From Pseudorhodobacter sp. (GTDB lineage Bacteria; Pseudomonadota; Alphaproteobacteria; Rhodobacterales; Rhodobacteraceae): DNA of 29,550 nucleotides. The notes below the pieces were generated by a model. It made no database searches. It saw nothing but the letters and a program-made list of their open reading frames with translations, and had not been told where the DNA came from. The stretch spans positions 1-29,550 of the forward strand of contig JAHEDL010000143.1 of assembly GCA_024641255.1 (NCBI GenBank). The letters run 5' to 3'. Position 1 is the first letter of the stretch. Each line of letters starts with the position of its first letter. Position numbers and translations under genes: made by a program. Below, in pieces: positions 25,121-29,550 of this stretch.

Positions 25121-26062
25121 CCTTGCGATCAGGTCCGCCGCGCAGTCAGGCAACAGCGACAGATCGTCGGGCAAGGACAGCCGATGCACCTGACAGCGCG
25201 TGGCCACCCGGAATCCCCATTCGGCCAAGCGCCGATGTAGGTCGGCAGAAAGCACGCGATACCAATAGCCAGATTGCGCCAAAAGCGGGGCCGCCTTTTC
25301 AAAGGAAAGCTGCGGGGAAAGCTGCAGCGCCTTGTTCTTATTGCGGGGTTCAAGAATATAGACCTGCCGCAAGGCCGCATCGGCGCGCGAAGGATTGGTT
25401 GCGGGGGGCGTCCAGACCACGCCTTCGTCAAGCAAAAGCGGGTGTTCAAAGGCGGGTCTGATATTGCCTTGCAGGCCAAAGCGTTGCGCAAAGGCGGGCG
25501 AGATTTTGACGCCTTCGGGGCCCGCGCGCAGTTGCAGCGGATCTGCGGCAGGAAGAACAACCTCTTCCGACAAAAGCCGCCCGCCTGCTGCGATCAGGGC
25601 CGCAGTCAGCGATGATTTTCCTGCGCCGCTTTCGCCCACGAACATCGCGGCATGATCCCCGGCGGCAATCGCGCAGCCGTGCAGACAGACGCCGCCGCTG
25701 ACATAGGCATGCGCGGCAAAACCGATGGTAAGCACCAGTTGCGCCACGTCTGCCGGGCGGCTTGCGCCGGACCAATCCACCATGATTTGGGTCGGCTTCA
25801 CCGAGATGACCGCCTTGTCGGCAAGCTCTGCCGCGTGGCACAGCAACAGCCAGTGGTCTGGTGCCAGAACGGCAAGCGACAGATAGGCCGAAATCCGTTC
25901 CTGCGGCAAAGCGTAGGGGTCTGGATGCGCGGCCCCGATCACAACGTGCAAATCCGGATCAGCAGTTTCCGGCGCGGGGGTTTCCGGCACGGCGGGCAAA
26001 TGCAGCGGCAGGTCTGACCAGATGCGGCGACCGAAGGCGGCGTAGTGAAAGGCTTGTGTCAT
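25100..26062 (-). CDS. HPr kinase-related protein (HprK C-terminal-like kinase)
   Basis: A 320-residue protein. The C-terminal two thirds carry LHGCAIAAGDHAAMFVGESG with P-loop GESGAGKS (residues 143-150), followed by LTAALIAAGGRLLSEEVV. That is the HprK-type order, with glutamates (SEEV) where many relatives have aspartates. Such HprK-related kinases occur in RiPP-type clusters, including lasso peptide kinases, and in the HPr-rel-A systems with PqqD-like proteins; they are not carbon-regulation HprK. Its ATG overlaps the stop of the upstream glycosyltransferase gene by 4 bases (ATGA). It likely phosphorylates a serine or sugar in a modified peptide, which is inference. Confidence 0.82.
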   Translation of the reverse strand: MTQAFHYAAFGRRIWSDLPLHLPAVPETPAPETADPDLHVVIGAAHPDPYALPQERISAYLSLAVLAPDHWLLLCHAAELADKAVISVKPTQIMVDWSGASRPADVAQLVLTIGFAAHAYVSGGVCLHGCAIAAGDHAAMFVGESGAGKSSLTAALIAAGGRLLSEEVVLPAADPLQLRAGPEGVKISPAFAQRFGLQGNIRPAFEHPLLLDEGVVWTPPATNPSRADAALRQVYILEPRNKNKALQLSPQLSFEKAAPLLAQSGYWYRVLSADLHRRLAEWGFRVATRCQVHRLSLPDDLSLLPDCAADLIARLKASAV

Positions 26063-27348
26063 ACGGCGCCCTCGGCCTTGTTCAGCGTCGCGATCAGCGG
26101 CGCATAAAGGTGGTGCCCCTGCATCGGCGCAAAAGCCGCCTGCGCCTCTGCGTCGCGCCCGGCATCTTGCAGCAAGCGGCCAGCTAGCCAGCGCGCTGGC
26201 AGATGGTCGGGCCAGCGGTTTTGCAGATCAAGCGCCTTGGCCAAGCGCGCCTGCTGGCTTGAGGTCTTGTCATAAAACACACCGATAAAGGCCATTTCCT
26301 GCCGACTGTCGCGGGTAAATTCCAGCGATTGACCTGAGGCCGGAACCTTCCAGCCGCGATACCACGCCAAATGGCGCGCCAGCACTGGCCTTTGACCGCG
26401 ACGGCGCTTTGCCAAGATATAGCCGCGTCTGGCGCTGTGCTGCAAAAACGCGCGATCCGCCTTCATCTGTTGCAGCAGGTGATACAGCTCTTGTGGGTCG
26501 GTGAAGGTGGGAAACAGGCCGGAAAGGCCCGAAAACGCAGGCGCGTCTTCGACAATCACCGCAGCGCCGGAAAAGGCCATTTCGATCGGTTTTACGTCAG
26601 ACCGACCAGCGTTGAAGCGGCCCGGCGCAAGCGGCGCGATGCCGACATGCAGGCTACGCAGAAAATTGCGATAGGCGTCATAGCTTCCAAAGCCGATATG
26701 TTCGAACTGGCGTGGATCAAGCGCCGTGAACAAATCACCAATCGCCTGATCTGCCATCAGCGCAAATGTGACGTCGGGATGGGCGGCACAGAAATCGCAA
26801 AGCATTGGCACAAGGCGTTGCAGGTCGCCAAGATGCGACCGGGTTCCGGCCCAGCCAATTCGAAAGCCATTGTCTTTCAATGGCATATCATCAGGGGCAT
26901 CGACGATGTTGGGCAGAACCGCAAAGGCAGGTCGCCACGATCCGTAGGTTTGCGCAAGGCCCTGCGATGAAAACTGCATTCCATCGGCCAAAGTGGCGGC
27001 CGACATATAGCCCGCCGTAAACGCGTGACTTGGCTTGAACGGAGTCGACAACCAGGTGCGGGCGGTAAAGGGTTCGTCGCCCATTTCAATCAAGGTCACT
27101 TTGCCGGCAGCCCGCCGCAGCTTCATCACTGCGGTCACTTCCATGCCGTAATACCCATGCACAACCAGCAGATCAGCAGCCAAGGCCGCGTCAAGCGCGC
27201 CTTGGGCGAACCAGTTGCTTTCGAAGCAATTAAAGTCGTCGGTTTGGTTAAGACGCTGAGTTGGGTTCAAAACGCGGTGGTAATACTGGCCTTGCTCTTC
27301 GCCCGAAAGGTTAAAGGCGTGCAGATGCAGCAAGGATGGCTTTTCCAA
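26059..27348 (-). CDS. Glycosyltransferase, GT4/group 1-like
   Basis: A 429-residue protein with a TTG start. The N-terminal half is divergent; the C-terminal half is GT4-like, with FRIGWAGTRSHLGDLQRLV at about residues 182-200, HVGIAPLAPGRFNAGRSDVK and PIEMAFSGAAVIVEDAPAFS. No signal peptide or membrane span is seen. A C-terminal region of about 60 residues reads like a tetratricopeptide-type helical repeat (LAKALDLQNRWPDHLPARWL). It is first in an operon with the HprK-like kinase and is divergent from the asparagine-synthetase-like gene. Donor and acceptor are unknown. Confidence 0.82.
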   Translation of the reverse strand: MEKPSLLHLHAFNLSGEEQGQYYHRVLNPTQRLNQTDDFNCFESNWFAQGALDAALAADLLVVHGYYGMEVTAVMKLRRAAGKVTLIEMGDEPFTARTWLSTPFKPSHAFTAGYMSAATLADGMQFSSQGLAQTYGSWRPAFAVLPNIVDAPDDMPLKDNGFRIGWAGTRSHLGDLQRLVPMLCDFCAAHPDVTFALMADQAIGDLFTALDPRQFEHIGFGSYDAYRNFLRSLHVGIAPLAPGRFNAGRSDVKPIEMAFSGAAVIVEDAPAFSGLSGLFPTFTDPQELYHLLQQMKADRAFLQHSARRGYILAKRRRGQRPVLARHLAWYRGWKVPASGQSLEFTRDSRQEMAFIGVFYDKTSSQQARLAKALDLQNRWPDHLPARWLAGRLLQDAGRDAEAQAAFAPMQGHHLYAPLIATLNKAEGAV

Positions 27349-27357
27349 ATCCGTTCT

Positions 27358-27362
27358 CTCCT
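27358..27362 (-). promoter_or_regulatory. Ribosome binding site supporting a TTG start
   Basis: AGGAG on the minus strand lies 9 bases before the TTG at 27348. No ATG or GTG in frame lies nearby, so this site decides the start of the glycosyltransferase. Confidence 0.65.
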
Positions 27363-27457
27363 GACTGCGCTACTTTAATCGTTTCGTTCAACCACTTTAG
27401 TTGGCAGTTGTCTGATAAACCTGACAACCATAGCATTGTGGCGTCACAGTTTGCACT

Positions 27458-27486
27458 TTGGCAATTATTAAGCTGATATATATAGA
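27458..27486 (+). promoter_or_regulatory. Candidate sigma-70 promoter of the asparagine-synthetase-like gene
   Basis: TTGGCA (27458-27463) and TATAGA (27481-27486) are separated by 17 bases, in an AT-rich patch of a GC-rich sequence 58-86 bases before the ATG at 27544. The 195-base gap also has to serve the divergent glycosyltransferase operon. No small precursor-peptide gene is visible in this gap. Confidence 0.5.
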
Positions 27487-27543
27487 TAAATTATAGCATA
27501 TCGTCTGGCATCTGTAGCGCCAACCGACAGAACGGAAGCAAAA

Positions 27544-29400
27544 ATGACTGCACTTGCGGCAATCTGGACTGGGGTTGGTGACATATCTTCAGCGCGGTCG
27601 CTGGAAAGGATGCTGGATGCTCAGGCGTTGTATGGCAGCGGAGCACGCCAACGTCTTGATCACGGCGATGCTGCGGTTGGCATCATGCTGCGGGCGCTGT
27701 TGCCCGAAGATCGGTTTGACCGGCAGCCTTTGGCTTTGCAAGCTGGCCGTTTTAGCTTTGTCGCCGATTTGCGACTGGATAATCGTGCCGAGCTGATCGC
27801 AGCGCTGTCACCACGGACAGATGCCGCCCAGCTTAGTGATGCGGCGATCGCCGGCCTTGCCTTTGAAGCGTGGGAAGAGAAATCCTTTGATCGCCTGCGC
27901 GGGGATTTCGCGATTATCGTGTGGGACGCGGCAAAGCACCGCTTCATTTTGGCACGCGACGGCTTTGGCACCCGGCCGCTATATTTCCACCATCGGCCCG
28001 GGCTGATGGCGGCGGCGTCGATGCCCAAGGGGCTGAACGCGCTGGAACATATGCCGCGACGGCCGGATATCGACTTTATCGAAGCCTCTGCGCAGAGGAT
28101 GTCGATGTATGGCGATGGCACGTTTTGGCTGGGCATTCGGCGGGTGCTGCCGGGGCATTACGCCGTTGTGTCTGCCGATGCGGTGCAACAAACCCGCTAT
28201 TGGCAACCAGAGATTCGGCTGTTGAAACTGCGCAACCATGCCGAATATGCCGAGGCGCTGCGGGAACGCATTGACCATGCGGTGCGCGTGCGCCTGCGCG
28301 GCGAAACCAATGTGGCCACCCATCTAAGCGCCGGGCTGGACAGTGGTGCGATCACCGCGACCGTCGCGCAGATGCTTGGCGCATCGGGCAGCGTTACGGC
28401 ATTTACCGCAGCGCCACGGCTGGGATACGCAGAAACGGCGGTCGGGGCGCTAACGGATGAAAGCCCGATCGCCGCCGAAACGGCAGCGATGTATGGCAAT
28501 ATCAGTCATGTTGTGCTGCGCCCGAAAGCCGAATGGACCACCCGCGAGTTGGACCGCCAGTTTGATTTGTCGGATACGCCGGCGGCCAATATCTGCAATC
28601 TTACCTGGATAAATGCGATCAACGATGAATTGCGCAACCGCAAGATCAAAGTGCTGATGCCGGGGGCGATGGGCAATCTGGCAATGAGCCATTCTGGCGA
28701 AGCCACGCTTATCGCCTATGTTGCGCGCCGCGATTACTTGGGGTTTCTGCGCAATATCCTTGATATGTGGCCCATTGGGCCGCGCCATATGGTGCGATCT
28801 GCCCGAACTGCGCTGTATGCGGCGGGGCCGGCCCGATTGCGGCGCAGGTTGCAAGGGGCCGCGCATAATCCATTGCGCAGCGCGCTTGATCATAGCCACA
28901 GCTTGGGCGCAACCTATGGCGAAATACTGTCGAGTGCCATTCAGCGCATTGACATGGGGCCGCTGAACAAAGCGGCGCTTGGCGGTTGGGGCGTTGACAC
29001 GCGCGACCCGACGACCGACCGCGACCTTGTAGAGTTTTCCCTTGCGGTGCCGGGGCGGCAAAACTGGCAGCACGGGCATAGCCGCGCCTTAATCCGCAGC
29101 GCGATGCAGGGCCGGATGGCCGAAAGCGCTCTGATGCTGGAACAACGTGGCGTTCAGGCCGCCGATTGGCATGAGGGCGCCGAACAGCACCGCGACTGGC
29201 TGCGCGAACAACTGGCCGCCACCGCCGATTTTGCAGAGGCAAACCGCATTATCGACACCGATCAGTTGATGACCTTGCTGGACAACTGGCCAACCGAAGG
29301 CTGGCAAAGCGGCGCGGTGGTCAACCCCTACCGCTTTGCCTTGCTGCGCGGCGTGTCGATGAGCCATTTCATCCGGCGGGCCAGCAGGTCAAACCGCTAG
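27544..29400 (+). CDS. Asparagine-synthetase-like protein lacking the glutaminase cysteine (lasso-cyclase-like or amide ligase)
   Basis: A 618-residue protein with two domains. Residues 1-about 200 keep the class II glutamine-amidotransferase fold (LALQAGRFSFVADLRLDNR, FAIIVWDAAKHRFILARDGF, GTRPLYFHH). The N-terminal residue after methionine is threonine, not the catalytic cysteine, so glutamine hydrolysis is not expected. The synthetase domain has an ATP-binding PP-loop SAGLDSGAI (residues 262-270) in place of SGGLDSS. Lasso peptide cyclases and other amide-forming AsnB relatives show these features. GGAAG precedes the ATG by 5-6 bases. It is divergent from the glycosyltransferase/HprK operon and convergent with a TylF-like methyltransferase gene. 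It probably adenylates a carboxylate and forms an amide on a peptide or sugar. True asparagine synthesis is less likely. Confidence 0.85.
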   Translation: MTALAAIWTGVGDISSARSLERMLDAQALYGSGARQRLDHGDAAVGIMLRALLPEDRFDRQPLALQAGRFSFVADLRLDNRAELIAALSPRTDAAQLSDAAIAGLAFEAWEEKSFDRLRGDFAIIVWDAAKHRFILARDGFGTRPLYFHHRPGLMAAASMPKGLNALEHMPRRPDIDFIEASAQRMSMYGDGTFWLGIRRVLPGHYAVVSADAVQQTRYWQPEIRLLKLRNHAEYAEALRERIDHAVRVRLRGETNVATHLSAGLDSGAITATVAQMLGASGSVTAFTAAPRLGYAETAVGALTDESPIAAETAAMYGNISHVVLRPKAEWTTRELDRQFDLSDTPAANICNLTWINAINDELRNRKIKVLMPGAMGNLAMSHSGEATLIAYVARRDYLGFLRNILDMWPIGPRHMVRSARTALYAAGPARLRRRLQGAAHNPLRSALDHSHSLGATYGEILSSAIQRIDMGPLNKAALGGWGVDTRDPTTDRDLVEFSLAVPGRQNWQHGHSRALIRSAMQGRMAESALMLEQRGVQAADWHEGAEQHRDWLREQLAATADFAEANRIIDTDQLMTLLDNWPTEGWQSGAVVNPYRFALLRGVSMSHFIRRASRSNR

Positions 29401-29422
29401 GACCGCGCGCCGCGCCGCCAAG

Positions 29423-29550
29423 TCAGTCTTGCTTGCGCCAATGCACGATGGTCCAGCTGATCTTTTCGATGGGCGCGGTTATGCCACGGCTGGCGCGAAA
29501 CTCGTCAATCGCCTGCTTGCAGGGGGCCAAACCATAGTCGTCCACGATGA
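29423..29550 (-). CDS. TylF/macrocin O-methyltransferase-family protein, C-terminal end only
   Basis: The last 42 codons of a minus-strand gene that begins beyond the right edge. They read IVDDYGLAPCKQAIDEFRAS, then a GIT motif, and end TIVHWRKQD before the TGA at 29423. The DDYG, KxAxDEF and final W-R-K features are the usual C-terminus of the TylF (macrocin O-methyltransferase) family, which methylates sugar hydroxyls in natural products. The gene ends convergently, 22 bases from the asparagine-synthetase-like gene. Only the tail is visible, so completeness and substrate cannot be judged. Confidence 0.7.
   Translation of the reverse strand, partial: IVDDYGLAPCKQAIDEFRASRGITAPIEKISWTIVHWRKQD

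Noticed and set aside
27349..27543. Lasso or other RiPP precursor gene in the divergent gap
   Set aside because: The plus strand has no ATG before 27544. The minus-strand frames give only peptides of about 6-18 residues without leader features.
1..29550. CRISPR arrays, tRNA or rRNA genes
   Set aside because: No regularly spaced repeats, no tRNA-like cloverleaf with the conserved GTTCGAATC-type arm and no rRNA signature were noticed on either strand.

Overview
The window reads like accessory chromosome of an alphaproteobacterium of the Rhodobacteraceae/Roseobacter type. This rests on GC-rich coding sequence, on the character of the proteins, and on decayed genes (DUF5681 protein, HxxGCH-thermonuclease, IS relics) that I associate with that group. 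Genus and species cannot be told from the sequence.

Region 1 (1-7916, minus strand) is one tightly coupled operon. In transcription order it holds an AmiC-like amide-binding sensor, an ANTAR-domain antiterminator (AmiR-like), two Dpp/Opp-type permeases, a family 5 solute-binding protein, an acetamidase/formamidase and a tandem ABC ATPase that runs off the left edge. Between the presumed promoter and the first gene lies an intrinsic terminator. Two hexaloop hairpins sit immediately upstream of it. This is the layout expected for ligand-controlled antitermination, so the operon looks like an inducible import-and-hydrolyse system for an amide-bearing solute.

Region 2 (8339-21799) is the most unusual part. 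It carries four free-standing acyltransferases of the condensation-domain/PapA/WS-DGAT superfamily (three on minus, one divergent on plus), a four-gene MacAB/DevBCA-like ABC exporter (adaptor, ATPase, two FtsX-type permeases), a GT1 glycosyltransferase and a GAP/Sap-family membrane protein. GAP/Sap, GT1 and Pap-type acyltransferases together are the parts list of mycobacterial surface glycolipid loci (glycopeptidolipid, sulfolipid, acyltrehaloses). Here they occur without a PKS, NRPS or MmpL in view. I infer an acylated glycolipid assembly-and-export locus. Two broken insertion sequences (14438-15042) lie between the fourth acyltransferase and the exporter.

Region 3 (about 21987-25120) is a gene graveyard: a DUF5681-type gene split over three frames with a small partner ORF, a DUF3291-like gene flanked by inverted repeats, a thermonuclease gene interrupted by one in-frame TGA, a shredded pyruvate kinase, a CYTH-like fragment and a DUF4010/MgtC-like fragment.

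Region 4 (25100-29550) holds an HprK-related kinase and a glycosyltransferase in one operon. They are divergent from an asparagine-synthetase-like protein that lacks the N-terminal glutaminase cysteine. Convergent to that gene is the C-terminal end of a TylF/macrocin-type methyltransferase. This resembles the edge of a peptide-modification (RiPP, perhaps lasso or HPr-rel-A type) cluster that continues past the right edge. No tRNA, rRNA or CRISPR array was seen.
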